Origin: an uncultured Flavobacteriales bacterium
Lineage (GTDB): Bacteria > Bacteroidota > Bacteroidia > Flavobacteriales_E > Vicingaceae
DNA length: 64,000 bases
Direction: 5' to 3'
Assembly: GCA_905479995.1 (NCBI GenBank)
Contig: CAJQON010000004.1
Coordinates: 98,311-162,310 of the forward strand
The notes under the pieces were generated by a model, which saw only the letters and a list, made by a program, of their open reading frames with translations, was not told the origin of the DNA and made no database searches. Of the stretch, positions 47,221 through 55,675 are shown in pieces (the stretch's first letter is position 1; every line of letters begins with the position of its first letter). The position numbers and the translations under genes were made by a program.

Positions 47221-47256
47221 AAAAACCCCAAAGAGTTTTTCCTCTTTGGGGTTTTT
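47221..47256 (+). terminator. Rho-independent terminator of fabD
   Basis: AAAAACCCCAAAGAG and CTCTTTGGGGTTTTT form a 15-bp stem with a 6-base loop, ending in a T-run, 31 bases after the fabD stop. The rest of the 357-base gap to the next gene holds the paired motif at 47437-47455 and a TACTTTCG box at 47488-47495. Confidence 0.92.
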
Positions 47257-47436
47257 AAGTTTTAAAATTTCATCATTATTCTTCTACCAATTAGAATAAT
47301 TCCCCTAAAATATTACACCTTTTACGTTCTCCCAACAAAACCATTTGCCTTATAACGGGTTTTTAATGCCTAACTACCAAAGTATTTCAGTACAAAACTG
47401 CTGTGTTTTCGGTACTTTTTTAGTGCTTCCATTTTC

Positions 47437-47455
47437 TTGTGCAAGTTTTGTGCAA
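47437..47455. promoter_or_regulatory. Paired direct repeat TTGTGCAA with 11-bp spacing
   Basis: TTGTGCAA at 47437 and again at 47448 are direct repeats one helical turn apart. The same arrangement (TTATGCAA, then TTGTGCAA, 11 bp apart, with CTT as the spacer instead of GTT) occurs at 59935-59953 in another intergenic region, so it may be a regulator-binding site. Confidence 0.35.
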
Positions 47456-47547
47456 CCTATAAAAAACTATTTTTTTTAGTTACCCCCTACTTTCGTAAAG
47501 CCAATAAGAGCAACCTAACATGAAACAACTAAACACCCCTTTTTCCT

Positions 47548-49191
47548 ATGAAAAGCTTTATCCTTTTTACCCTTGTATCTTTATTTATAATCCCAACCAA
47601 TCTTCTTAGCCAAAACTGGGTTCAAGATAAAAAACTGACTGCTCCAGATAAAGATGCTTACGATTATTTTGGAGCCTCAACTTCTATTTCTAACAACTAT
47701 TTAATTGTAGGTGCCCCCTTCGATGAGCACGACCTAACGCCTATTTATCCGCTTAAAAAAGCAGGATCTGCCTACCTCTTGCTAAAAGATAAAAATGGAC
47801 ATTGGATTCACCACCAAAAACTCATTGCTTCAGATAGAAAGCAAACTGCTCAGTTCGGGCATGCTGTAGCTATTGCTAAAAACAACTTATTAGTTGGAGC
47901 TCCTTGTGAAAAAGCAGATAACAACGGCAAAAATATTTTAAATAATGCTGGGGCAGTATATGTATTTGAAAAAGACAGTATGGGAAACTGGATGGAACAA
48001 CAAAAATTAATCCCAAAAGATAGAGCTGAATTCAACTTTTTCGGCAACGCTGTTGATTTAGATGGCAAGTATGCCATTATAGGTGCACCTAACAAAGCTT
48101 TTAGTTCAGCAAACCTAAAAGTTAAAGAAGCTGGAGCTGTTTACCTTTTTAAAAAGAGCAAGAATGGATCTTGGAAAGAACATCAAAAACTAGTTGCTCC
48201 AGATCGATCAAGTTCAGCTCATTTTGGATTTTCAGTTTCCATTCATCACAATCAGCTTATTGTTGGAGCATACACAGATAGTGAAGGCTCCTTTGGTGCC
48301 AAATATGTTCAAAATGCTGGATCTGCTTATATCTATGAACTCAACAAAAATGAAGAATGGATTTTAACGCGTAAATTAATTTCACCTACAAGGTCCATAA
48401 ATGATCAATTTGGTAAAAGCGTTTCTATTTCAAGCAAACATTGTATTGTAGGTGCTTTATGGGAAGATGAAGATGCTTATGAAGACAACCCCTACTCTGG
48501 ATCAGGTTCTGCCTACATTTTCAAAAAAAATGATAAAAAAAAATGGCTCTTTAAACAGAAACTTGTTGCCAATTCTAGGCAAGCAATGAGCTTGTTTGGT
48601 GGGTCTGTTGCCATAACCGAAAACACAGCAATTGTGAGTGCTATTGGTGAAAAAAAAGACCGTTATGGTTTAAACACCAAAACTTACGCTGGCTCTGCCT
48701 ATCTTTTCAAGAAAGATAGTAACGACTATTGGTACCAGCATAGAAAGTTAATTGCTAACGACCGATCTAGACAAGATTGTATGGGTAGTGCAGTTGCAAT
48801 AAATGGAAAAGAGGCCGTAATTGGTGCTTATTGTGAAGATTACAAAAGGTTAAATGAAAGTCTAGTAGAAAACTCTGGTGCAATTTATATTTTTAAAGAT
48901 ACCACTTTTGTCACCCTTTTAAGCAACAAAGAAATCAATAACGAACTAGTTAAAACAGTTTCACCAAACACCCCTTTTAACAATCAGTTTTACGTTTCAC
49001 TCCCTGCAAAAACACCAATAAATATGTTAGACATAACTGCTCATAATATTTTAGGAGAAAAAATAAACTTAAAACCAACAACACCAGCAGATAAAATAAT
49101 TTTTGATGATAGTAAGCTTAAACCCGGCATTTACTTTTTAGAAATTTGTTCAAAAAACAAGAAGGTTTTAACCAAAATCGTAAAGCAATAA
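47548..49191 (+). CDS. T9SS-secreted FG-GAP repeat protein
   Basis: This 547-residue protein has a signal peptide ending TNLLSQ near residue 21. About seven repeats of 55-70 residues follow, with the integrin-like FG-GAP pattern: DYFGASTSISNNYLIVGAP, NFFGNAVDLDGKYAIIGAP, AHFGFSVSIHHNQLIVGAY, and so on. They predict a seven-bladed beta-propeller. A type A T9SS domain closes the protein (LDITAHNILGEKINLK, IYFLEICSKNKKVLTKIVKQ). Surface-exposed binding is likely and the ligand is unknown. The ATG at 47548 directly precedes the signal sequence. Confidence 0.85.
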   Translation: MKSFILFTLVSLFIIPTNLLSQNWVQDKKLTAPDKDAYDYFGASTSISNNYLIVGAPFDEHDLTPIYPLKKAGSAYLLLKDKNGHWIHHQKLIASDRKQTAQFGHAVAIAKNNLLVGAPCEKADNNGKNILNNAGAVYVFEKDSMGNWMEQQKLIPKDRAEFNFFGNAVDLDGKYAIIGAPNKAFSSANLKVKEAGAVYLFKKSKNGSWKEHQKLVAPDRSSSAHFGFSVSIHHNQLIVGAYTDSEGSFGAKYVQNAGSAYIYELNKNEEWILTRKLISPTRSINDQFGKSVSISSKHCIVGALWEDEDAYEDNPYSGSGSAYIFKKNDKKKWLFKQKLVANSRQAMSLFGGSVAITENTAIVSAIGEKKDRYGLNTKTYAGSAYLFKKDSNDYWYQHRKLIANDRSRQDCMGSAVAINGKEAVIGAYCEDYKRLNESLVENSGAIYIFKDTTFVTLLSNKEINNELVKTVSPNTPFNNQFYVSLPAKTPINMLDITAHNILGEKINLKPTTPADKIIFDDSKLKPGIYFLEICSKNKKVLTKIVKQ

Positions 49192-49265
49192 AGGAAGTTG
49201 TGTGCCATTTGAACAAAACGACTGAAAAACAAAAGCTGTAAAGATAAATTATTAAAATATAACAC

Positions 49266-50201
49266 ATGGAAAAATTTAAGCAACTCACAAAGATTAAAGA
49301 AATATATGCTAATGGTGAAAACATTATTAAATACCTAAAGAATATTAATAACAATAAGTTGAACACAATTGAAGATATACTAATTAGTTACGACTTTCAA
49401 TCTGGTTCTTATATAAAAGAATTTTCAAATACTCCAGAATACAAAGACAAATATTGTACTTCTTTAGCAAATATAATTGATGATTTAGGGAGTTTTGATT
49501 CGATAATTGAAGTAGGTGTTGGGGAAGCAACTACTCTTAATAATTTGATTAGAAAACTAACCAATGCTCCATCTGATATTTTTGGATTTGATATTTCATG
49601 GTCTCGATTAAAATTTGCAAAAGAATTTTTAGCTGATTTTGAACTAAAAAACATTACATTATTTACAGCTAATCTTTTTGAAATTCCTCTTTTAGACAAC
49701 TCTATCGATATTGTTTATACGTCACATTCTATTGAACCAAATGGAGGAAAAGAAGAGGAAGCGATTAAAGAATTATATCGAATTACAGGCAAATATTTAA
49801 TTCTTCTTGAACCTTCCTATGAATTTGCAAACGATAAATCTCGGGAAAGGATGAAAGAACATGGGTATGTAACTAACTTATATTCTACTGCAAAAAAATT
49901 AGGGTATAAAGTAATTGAACATCGTCTTTTCGAATACTCATCAAACCCTTTAAATCCAACAGGCATCATGATTATTGAAAAAAAATCATCAACTTCTAAT
50001 GGTCCAAATTTAAAATGTCCTATTTCATTGTCTAATTTGTTAAAATACAATGATTCTTTACTTTATTCAAAAGATAGCTTTCTAGCTTACCCTGTAATTG
50101 ACGGGATACCATGCCTTCTTAAAGAAAACTCAATATTGACAACACATTTACTGACTAATTATAACGAATATAAAACGGCTCACAACATTTTGCATAAGTA
50201 A
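49266..50201 (+). CDS. SAM-dependent methyltransferase with C-terminal Trm112-like domain
   Basis: This 311-residue protein has a class I methyltransferase domain at about residues 65-200: motif I IIEVGVGEATTLNN, IFGFDISWSRLKFA, and DIVYTSHSIEPNGG. From about residue 240 the sequence LKCPISLSNLLKYNDSLL, then AYPVIDGIPCLL resembles the Trm112/UPF0434 zinc-ribbon-like family. In other organisms that domain acts as a methyltransferase activator subunit; here it is fused. The substrate is unknown. It is not obviously in an operon, lying between two T9SS cargo genes. Confidence 0.72.
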   Translation: MEKFKQLTKIKEIYANGENIIKYLKNINNNKLNTIEDILISYDFQSGSYIKEFSNTPEYKDKYCTSLANIIDDLGSFDSIIEVGVGEATTLNNLIRKLTNAPSDIFGFDISWSRLKFAKEFLADFELKNITLFTANLFEIPLLDNSIDIVYTSHSIEPNGGKEEEAIKELYRITGKYLILLEPSYEFANDKSRERMKEHGYVTNLYSTAKKLGYKVIEHRLFEYSSNPLNPTGIMIIEKKSSTSNGPNLKCPISLSNLLKYNDSLLYSKDSFLAYPVIDGIPCLLKENSILTTHLLTNYNEYKTAHNILHK

Positions 50202-50306
50202 TGGCAGGCAAAGGAGTAAATTTCAAGGTTTGCAGTCCGATCAAACTACGTAACGGTTTGACAAGGAGTTATCACAAAATTTGCCACTACTCAAATTTAC
50301 CGTTAT

Positions 50307-51704
50307 TTAATACTTCACAAACTTCTTAACAGAGCGATTCCCGTTTGCTTCGGTAATTGAAAAACTATAAACGCCAGAAGCTAAATTGGCAACATTAATG
50401 GAGCTTTGAAATTTCGACAATTTGCCAGTTTGAACTTTTTTTCCATTTAAGTTGATAATCGAATAAGTAAGTTCTCCTTTAAACTGAGTTGTAGTAACCG
50501 TTATATTACTTGCAGTTGGATTTGGGTAAAGGACAAATGCCAACTCACTTGGCTCTTCATCTGCTATTGTTAAAGGAAAAGAAACGTCAAAAACAAAAAG
50601 CCCTTCTGCTCTATCGGTAGCTAAAATTTTACCCGAAGGTAAAAAAGGATAAACACCCCAGCATCCATCATACTTTGGTTTAATATGAGGACGAGTAGAT
50701 GTATCGTAAAATCCTGCTAAACTAATATTGTTGGGATCTGCGGTATTAAAAACGTAAACACCATCAAAATAATAACTCACAAACAAATTATCCCCATTAA
50801 AAATAAGGTTATGTGCTATAGACACACTATCAACCACATTTGAGCTTATTGTATCAATTACATTAATATTTGGTAAGGCACTTACATCAATTACTTTAAT
50901 TTTCATCGCATGAGTTTCATCTGCAAAAGCATAATAATCACCACTTTCGTGCAACCATCCCGAATGATTATACCCTTTATCCACATAACTTGTTAAGGAA
51001 CCCAACTGGGTTACAGCAGGCAAATTGCTAAAATCCATAATAAACAAACCATTGTTACCAGCATTACAATAAGCCGTATCGTTTTTCACATAAATATCAT
51101 GTAAATACCCAACAGAACCAGTCCAAGAAGGTATGTCAAATTTACAGTTAACGATTAATTCTGGCACTTTTGGGTCTATGGTTAAATCGTAAATAGCCAA
51201 TTCATTAACACCCAAACCATTTTCGCCTCCACAAGAATACAAATAACCTGAAGCGGTATCTACAAAGACATTGTGTGACCTTATTATCATAGAATCTGCA
51301 TCATAAACCAAAGGAGCTGAATCGGGCAATAAAGACAAGTCGGCTATTTGCAATGAACTAGCTCCTTCATCGCAAACAATGTATAAATAATCTTTATAAG
51401 TGTCATAATCTCTATGAATAGTTCCGCCACCTAAAGAACCTTGAAACTTACCAGGAATATAATATACGGTGTCCACATTATTTACATCTGTAATGTCAAA
51501 AATATGCGTTCCACCTCTACTTCCAACAATAGCATATTCCCTACCATTACTAGCATAACCCCAAACTTCATTATAACGATTATCACTACTTGATGGCACT
51601 ACATTCGTATCATTCCATTGATAGGCAAGAGACATGTTTAAACTTGTTTGACTGAAGGTGTTAAATCCAATCAAAAGAAAGGTAAGAATAGATAAGTATC
51701 TCAT
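50307..51704 (-). CDS. T9SS-secreted choice-of-anchor B (LVIVD-repeat) protein
   Basis: The start is placed at the ATG at 51704, because the product then opens with a signal peptide (MRYLSILTFLLIGFNTFSQ). The upstream ATG at 51764 would add 20 residues before it. The body carries LVIVD-like blades (IADLSLLPDSAPLVYD, IYDLTIDPKVPELIV, VIDVSALPNINVIDTIS). The choice-of-anchor B start EVWGYASNGREYAIVGSRGG is present, with DGCWGVYPFLPSGKILATDR near the end. A type A T9SS domain ends it (FVLYPNPTASNITVT, RSVKKFVKY). It should be a secreted seven-bladed propeller of unknown function. Confidence 0.82.
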   Translation of the reverse strand: MRYLSILTFLLIGFNTFSQTSLNMSLAYQWNDTNVVPSSSDNRYNEVWGYASNGREYAIVGSRGGTHIFDITDVNNVDTVYYIPGKFQGSLGGGTIHRDYDTYKDYLYIVCDEGASSLQIADLSLLPDSAPLVYDADSMIIRSHNVFVDTASGYLYSCGGENGLGVNELAIYDLTIDPKVPELIVNCKFDIPSWTGSVGYLHDIYVKNDTAYCNAGNNGLFIMDFSNLPAVTQLGSLTSYVDKGYNHSGWLHESGDYYAFADETHAMKIKVIDVSALPNINVIDTISSNVVDSVSIAHNLIFNGDNLFVSYYFDGVYVFNTADPNNISLAGFYDTSTRPHIKPKYDGCWGVYPFLPSGKILATDRAEGLFVFDVSFPLTIADEEPSELAFVLYPNPTASNITVTTTQFKGELTYSIINLNGKKVQTGKLSKFQSSINVANLASGVYSFSITEANGNRSVKKFVKY

Positions 51705-51829
51705 ATTATATTTTTTAAACAAGTTTTTATTTACATTCAACATTAACCATTTTTTATTAAACACGAACTCATCGTTTCATCTAAGGCATATAATCAATAA
51801 CTTATTAATACTTTAACTAGAAGATTGGT

Positions 51830-51837
51830 TATTTTTG
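51830..51837 (+). promoter_or_regulatory. -7 box TATTTTTG of rluF
   Basis: TATTTTTG matches the consensus. Its expected start site near 51842 is downstream of the TTG at 51835, so that TTG cannot be the start codon. This supports the later TTG at 51859. Confidence 0.5.
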
Positions 51838-51858
51838 ACTTGTACAATTAATAGACCT

Positions 51859-52584
51859 TTGGAAACTAAACGATTAAATAAAGCTATTTCGGAAACTGGT
51901 TACTGCTCCCGAAGAGGTGCCGATAAACTAATTGAAGAAGGGAAAGTTAAAGTGAATGGAGAAATTCCAGTACTAGGAACAAAAGTAACCGCTCAAGATG
52001 AAATCAGTATAGCTGGAAAAATTATAACGAAACAGGTTAAAAACATTTACTTGGCTTTTAATAAACCTGTTGGAATTACATGTACTACAGAAACTGACAT
52101 AGACGGAAACATAATTAGCTACCTTAATTATCCTGAGCGTATTTTTCCAGTTGGAAGGTTAGACAAACCAAGTGAAGGACTTATTTTTTTAACCAATGAT
52201 GGTGATATTGTAAACAAAATTCTTCGATCAAAAAACAACCACGAGAAAGAATACATTGTAACTGTAAATAAACCAATTACAGCTGATTTTATAACTAAAA
52301 TGAGTAATGGCGTTCCAATTCTAGAAACAGTAACCAACAAGTGTCACGTTAAAAAAAATAGCGAACATTCATTTACCATTACTTTAACACAAGGTTTGAA
52401 TCGTCAAATTAGAAGAATGTGTACTTATTTAGGTTATGAGGTTTACACTTTAAAACGCATTCGAATTATGAATGTGTCTCTAGGAAATTTAAAAAAGGGT
52501 AAATACCGGCATTTAACGGCAGAAGAAATGACAACTCTCAATGCCACCATTAAGCATTCCATACAAACAGAAGATGCCTCCTAA
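51859..52584 (+). CDS. rluF: 23S rRNA pseudouridine synthase, RluF-like
   Basis: It isomerises a uridine of 23S rRNA (position 2604 in E. coli). The N-terminal S4 RNA-binding domain starts ETKRLNKAISETGYCSRRGADKLI. The catalytic aspartate lies in FPVGRLDKPSEGLIFLTNDGD. The motif QGLNRQIRRMCTYLGYEVYTLKRIRI follows. I choose TTG 51859 as start, giving 241 residues, because homologues begin at this point and the promoter box overlaps the earlier TTG at 51835. Confidence 0.88.
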   Translation: METKRLNKAISETGYCSRRGADKLIEEGKVKVNGEIPVLGTKVTAQDEISIAGKIITKQVKNIYLAFNKPVGITCTTETDIDGNIISYLNYPERIFPVGRLDKPSEGLIFLTNDGDIVNKILRSKNNHEKEYIVTVNKPITADFITKMSNGVPILETVTNKCHVKKNSEHSFTITLTQGLNRQIRRMCTYLGYEVYTLKRIRIMNVSLGNLKKGKYRHLTAEEMTTLNATIKHSIQTEDAS

Positions 52585-52679
52585 ATTAAACTTTAGGAAA
52601 AAAACATCGCCATAAAATAGGGTTAATAAAAAATCTACTTTATTCCTAGCAACATCTGTCAACCAAAAGTTTATTAATT

Positions 52680-52687
52680 ATATTTGG
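52680..52687 (+). promoter_or_regulatory. -7 box TATATTTG of the osmC gene
   Basis: TATATTTG matches TAnnTTTG 38 bases before the ATG at 52726. The leader is A-rich (GAATTAAAAAAAATAG) without a Shine-Dalgarno, as usual in this phylum. Confidence 0.5.
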
Positions 52688-52725
52688 TTAAAATTGAAAA
52701 TTTAACGAATTAAAAAAAATAGATT

Positions 52726-53151
52726 ATGGCAGTAAATAATGCTTCAGCAAAATGGAATGGAACCTTAAAAGAAGGAAATGGAACAATGAATTTCACAGGG
52801 TACTCAGGACCTTTTACATTTTCTTCTCGTTTTGAAGATGGCTCAGAAACAAATCCAGAAGAATTGGTAGGTGCAGCACATGCAGGTTGTTACTCTATGT
52901 TTTTGTCAGCTCTAATTAGCGGAGAAGGCTTAAACCCAAGTAGCATTGAAACTTCAGCAACAGTAACACTAGAAAAAGATGATGTTGGACCAAATATTTC
53001 TAAAATTGAATTAGTTTGTAACGTTACTTGTGAAGGTTTATCTCAAGAAAAATTTAACGAGCTTACTGCTGCTGCTAAAGCTAAATGTCCTATTTCTAGA
53101 TTATACGAAGGAAGTACTGCTTCTATTGAATTGAATGCAACATTAAACTAA
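52726..53151 (+). CDS. OsmC-family peroxiredoxin
   Basis: This 141-residue protein has the OsmC reactive cysteines in AAHAGCYSMFLSALI and AAKAKCPISRLYEG. OsmC/Ohr proteins reduce organic hydroperoxides and are induced by osmotic or oxidative stress. The first Cys sits after the conserved PEELVGAAHA. The N-terminal SAKWNGTLKEGNG and the length agree with OsmC rather than Ohr. It has its own promoter box. Confidence 0.93.
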   Translation: MAVNNASAKWNGTLKEGNGTMNFTGYSGPFTFSSRFEDGSETNPEELVGAAHAGCYSMFLSALISGEGLNPSSIETSATVTLEKDDVGPNISKIELVCNVTCEGLSQEKFNELTAAAKAKCPISRLYEGSTASIELNATLN

Positions 53152-53193
53152 AATAACGATTAACTGAATTATTACACTAAAAACCGAAAATCC

Positions 53194-53781
53194 ATGAATC
53201 CAATTTTAAACCAAAATCTATTTTTTGTAAAAGAGCATGTCGGCATGTTCAAAGCTGCTAACAATTACGACATTCATGATCCTGAAAACCAGGAAATAAT
53301 AATGACTTGTCGTGAGCCAAACTTAGGAGGTTTTACCAAACTGCTCCGATTTACCGACTACAAAAGAATGACTCCTTTTAATGTTGAGATTAAAACACCA
53401 TCTGGTGAGAAGGTTCTAACGGTTAAGCGAGGTGTATCTATTTTCGTTTCTACGGTTGAAGTATTAGATGAAAACGACCAATTGGTTGGAAAGTTTAAGC
53501 AAAAATTCTTTTCTATTGGAGGAAAATTTGATGTACTAGATGCAAACGACACCCCTTTATGTACACTTAAAGGAAAATGGACTAGCTGGGATTTTAAATT
53601 CATCAAAGACCATCACGAATACGCTCATGTAAGTAAAAAATGGGCTGGATTAGGTAAGGAGCTATTTACCACTGCAGACAATTACATGTTGAGTATAAAT
53701 GAGAGTTTACCAAAAAACGACCCTATGCGAATATTAATTTTAGGTGCCGTAATGTGTATTGATATGGTTCTTAAAGAATAA
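53194..53781 (+). CDS. Phospholipid scramblase-related (LURP-one/tubby-like) protein
   Basis: This 195-residue soluble protein begins LNQNLFFVKEHVGMFKAANNYDI. It carries the tubby-like beta-barrel signatures FNVEIKTPSGEKVLTVKRG, DQLVGKFKQKFFSIGGKFDV and a closing hydrophobic helix (ILILGAVMCIDMVLKE). These are shared by bacterial scramblase-like and LURP-one-related proteins, whose function is unknown. It is 42 bases after osmC and may be cotranscribed. It converges on the radical SAM gene with 2 bases between stops. Confidence 0.72.
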   Translation: MNPILNQNLFFVKEHVGMFKAANNYDIHDPENQEIIMTCREPNLGGFTKLLRFTDYKRMTPFNVEIKTPSGEKVLTVKRGVSIFVSTVEVLDENDQLVGKFKQKFFSIGGKFDVLDANDTPLCTLKGKWTSWDFKFIKDHHEYAHVSKKWAGLGKELFTTADNYMLSINESLPKNDPMRILILGAVMCIDMVLKE

Positions 53782-53783
53782 TG

Positions 53784-55628
53784 CTACAAACTAGCATCAA
53801 TTAAATTTTCAGGGTGGCTTGTTTTTATCACATCAAAATCAAACCACTCCTGTAAGTTTTTTTCAAACCCCACTCCTTTTAAGTAGCTGCTTAAGGCTAA
53901 ATTGAGGCCTTTAGTATATAATTCATGGTTGGTACCTTTAGGATCTTTATGTTCTAAATCATTTTGAGCAAATCCTTTAAATTTTGGCCCAACAATTTTA
54001 ATTTCAAATTCATCAGGATTTTTACCAATAGGACTATGAATAGTTGTGGTAAAACGGTGCCAAAATGCAGATTGTATGCAATTGCTTTTAAACAATTGTC
54101 GAACCACTTCCAATGAATCGATTGTTTCTTGATCCGTTTCTGTAGGAAACCCATACATTAAATATGCATGTACCATCACATTATGACTAGAGAAAGCATT
54201 GGTAACTCTTGCCACTTGAGCAATATCTACCCCTTTTTTCATTTTTTCTAATAATCGATCCGAAGCTACTTCCAAACCACCTGTAACAGCAATACAGCCA
54301 GATTTTGCTAATAACTCACATAAATCTGAAGTAAATGTTTTTTCAAAACGAATGTTCGTCCACCAAGAAATGGTTAGTTCTCGTTTTATCAACTCTTCAG
54401 CTATCGTTTTTAATGCTTTTGGTGGTGCAGCTTCATCTACAAAATGAAAACCTGTTACTCCTGTTTCAGCAATCAGTTTCTCTACCTTATCTACAAAATG
54501 TATCGCTGTTGTATTTTGGTAATTACCAATGTAATCTAAATTTACATCACAAAAAGAACACTGTTTCCAGTAACAACCATGTGAAACAGTCAATTTATTC
54601 CATCTTCCATCAGTCCACAATCTGTGCATGGGATTAATAACATCTAAAAATGATAAGTAGTGATTAAAATTCAATCCTTGATAACTCGGAGCAGGCAAAT
54701 CTTTATGGTGAAAAATAGTATTGGGTGTTTTATTCTGATAAACAACCTTTCCCTTTTTCAATAAAAAAGTTCGTTCTAAATCTTGCTGTTCAATTTCTTT
54801 AGCTAAATACTGCGTAAGCTTGTAAAACGGACCTTCACCATCATCTAAAGTAATAAAATCAACATATTTAAAGATTCTTGGGTCGGTTAACGACCTTAGT
54901 TCGGTATTACAGTATCCTCCGCCAAAAGCTACTTTAATGTGTCGGTAATTCTTTTTTATAAACTGAGCACAACGCAGTGCAGCAAATAAGTTTCCAGGAA
55001 AAGGAATGGTAAAACAAACTAAATTTGGCTGTTCCTCCTCTAACTTGTTCACCAATAACAACAGCAACTGATCTTCAATTAGCGTAGTTGAATAACTCAA
55101 ATACTGTTCAATTTCATCAAAACTGCTCGCTGAAGTTGCAATTTGCTCTGCATATCTTGTAAACGAAAAGAATTCATCAACATTTGCCGTTATAAAATCA
55201 CCTAGTTCTTCAACAAATAATGTTCCCAAATGCTTGGCTTGATCCACCTTAGTCGATTCATAAAATACATCTGAAAGTTTCCCTTCTGACCGATGTGCTT
55301 TTGGCAAATAACCGTCTACTAATAATTGTAAAGCTGTTTTATCATCCTGTTTTCTTAGGTATTCTATTACAACCTCTACTCTTTCAATGTACTCAACCCG
55401 CTTTTTCCACACCTCAAGAAACTCAAAACTATTAAATTCTTGAGCCTCATTAAATACTGCAGCAATAAAGCTTTTGGTAAACACCTTATTAAATAACTCA
55501 ATACTCAAATCACACTGACTAATTGGTACATTTTTACTTTCTAAAAAACCTTTTAAATAAGCTGTAGCAGGATAAGGCGTATTCAATTGTGTGAAAGGCG
55601 GTGTAATTAATAACGTTTGTACTGACAT
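53784..55628 (-). CDS. B12-binding-type radical SAM protein
   Basis: The start is set at the ATG at 55628, giving 614 residues and a start of SVQTLLITPPFTQLNTPYPA. The N-terminal half (about 1-310) resembles a B12-binding Rossmann domain (VCFTIPFPGNLFAALRCAQFIKK, VAFGGGYCNTELRSL). The radical SAM domain begins at VSHGCYWKQCSFCDV. The cluster cysteines are spaced C-x4-C-x2-C instead of the usual C-x3-C-x2-C, a variant seen in some B12-associated radical SAM proteins. It continues with GFHFVDEAAPPKAL and HAYLMYGFPTETDQET. The reaction is unknown. Confidence 0.82.
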   Translation of the reverse strand: MSVQTLLITPPFTQLNTPYPATAYLKGFLESKNVPISQCDLSIELFNKVFTKSFIAAVFNEAQEFNSFEFLEVWKKRVEYIERVEVVIEYLRKQDDKTALQLLVDGYLPKAHRSEGKLSDVFYESTKVDQAKHLGTLFVEELGDFITANVDEFFSFTRYAEQIATSASSFDEIEQYLSYSTTLIEDQLLLLLVNKLEEEQPNLVCFTIPFPGNLFAALRCAQFIKKNYRHIKVAFGGGYCNTELRSLTDPRIFKYVDFITLDDGEGPFYKLTQYLAKEIEQQDLERTFLLKKGKVVYQNKTPNTIFHHKDLPAPSYQGLNFNHYLSFLDVINPMHRLWTDGRWNKLTVSHGCYWKQCSFCDVNLDYIGNYQNTTAIHFVDKVEKLIAETGVTGFHFVDEAAPPKALKTIAEELIKRELTISWWTNIRFEKTFTSDLCELLAKSGCIAVTGGLEVASDRLLEKMKKGVDIAQVARVTNAFSSHNVMVHAYLMYGFPTETDQETIDSLEVVRQLFKSNCIQSAFWHRFTTTIHSPIGKNPDEFEIKIVGPKFKGFAQNDLEHKDPKGTNHELYTKGLNLALSSYLKGVGFEKNLQEWFDFDVIKTSHPENLIDASL

Positions 55629-55675
55629 GCACCAAAGATACAATTATCTTAAATTAATAAGGTTATCTTCGCGTC

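Noticed and set aside
50202..50306. attC-like or recombination site after the methyltransferase gene (AACTACGTAACGGTT)
   Set aside because: Only a short imperfect dyad is present, without the paired core sites of an attC. No integrase or cassette array is in the window.
51835..51858. TTG at 51835 as start of rluF
   Set aside because: It lies inside a TATTTTTG promoter box, so it would precede the transcription start; the later TTG at 51859 also fits the family N-terminus.
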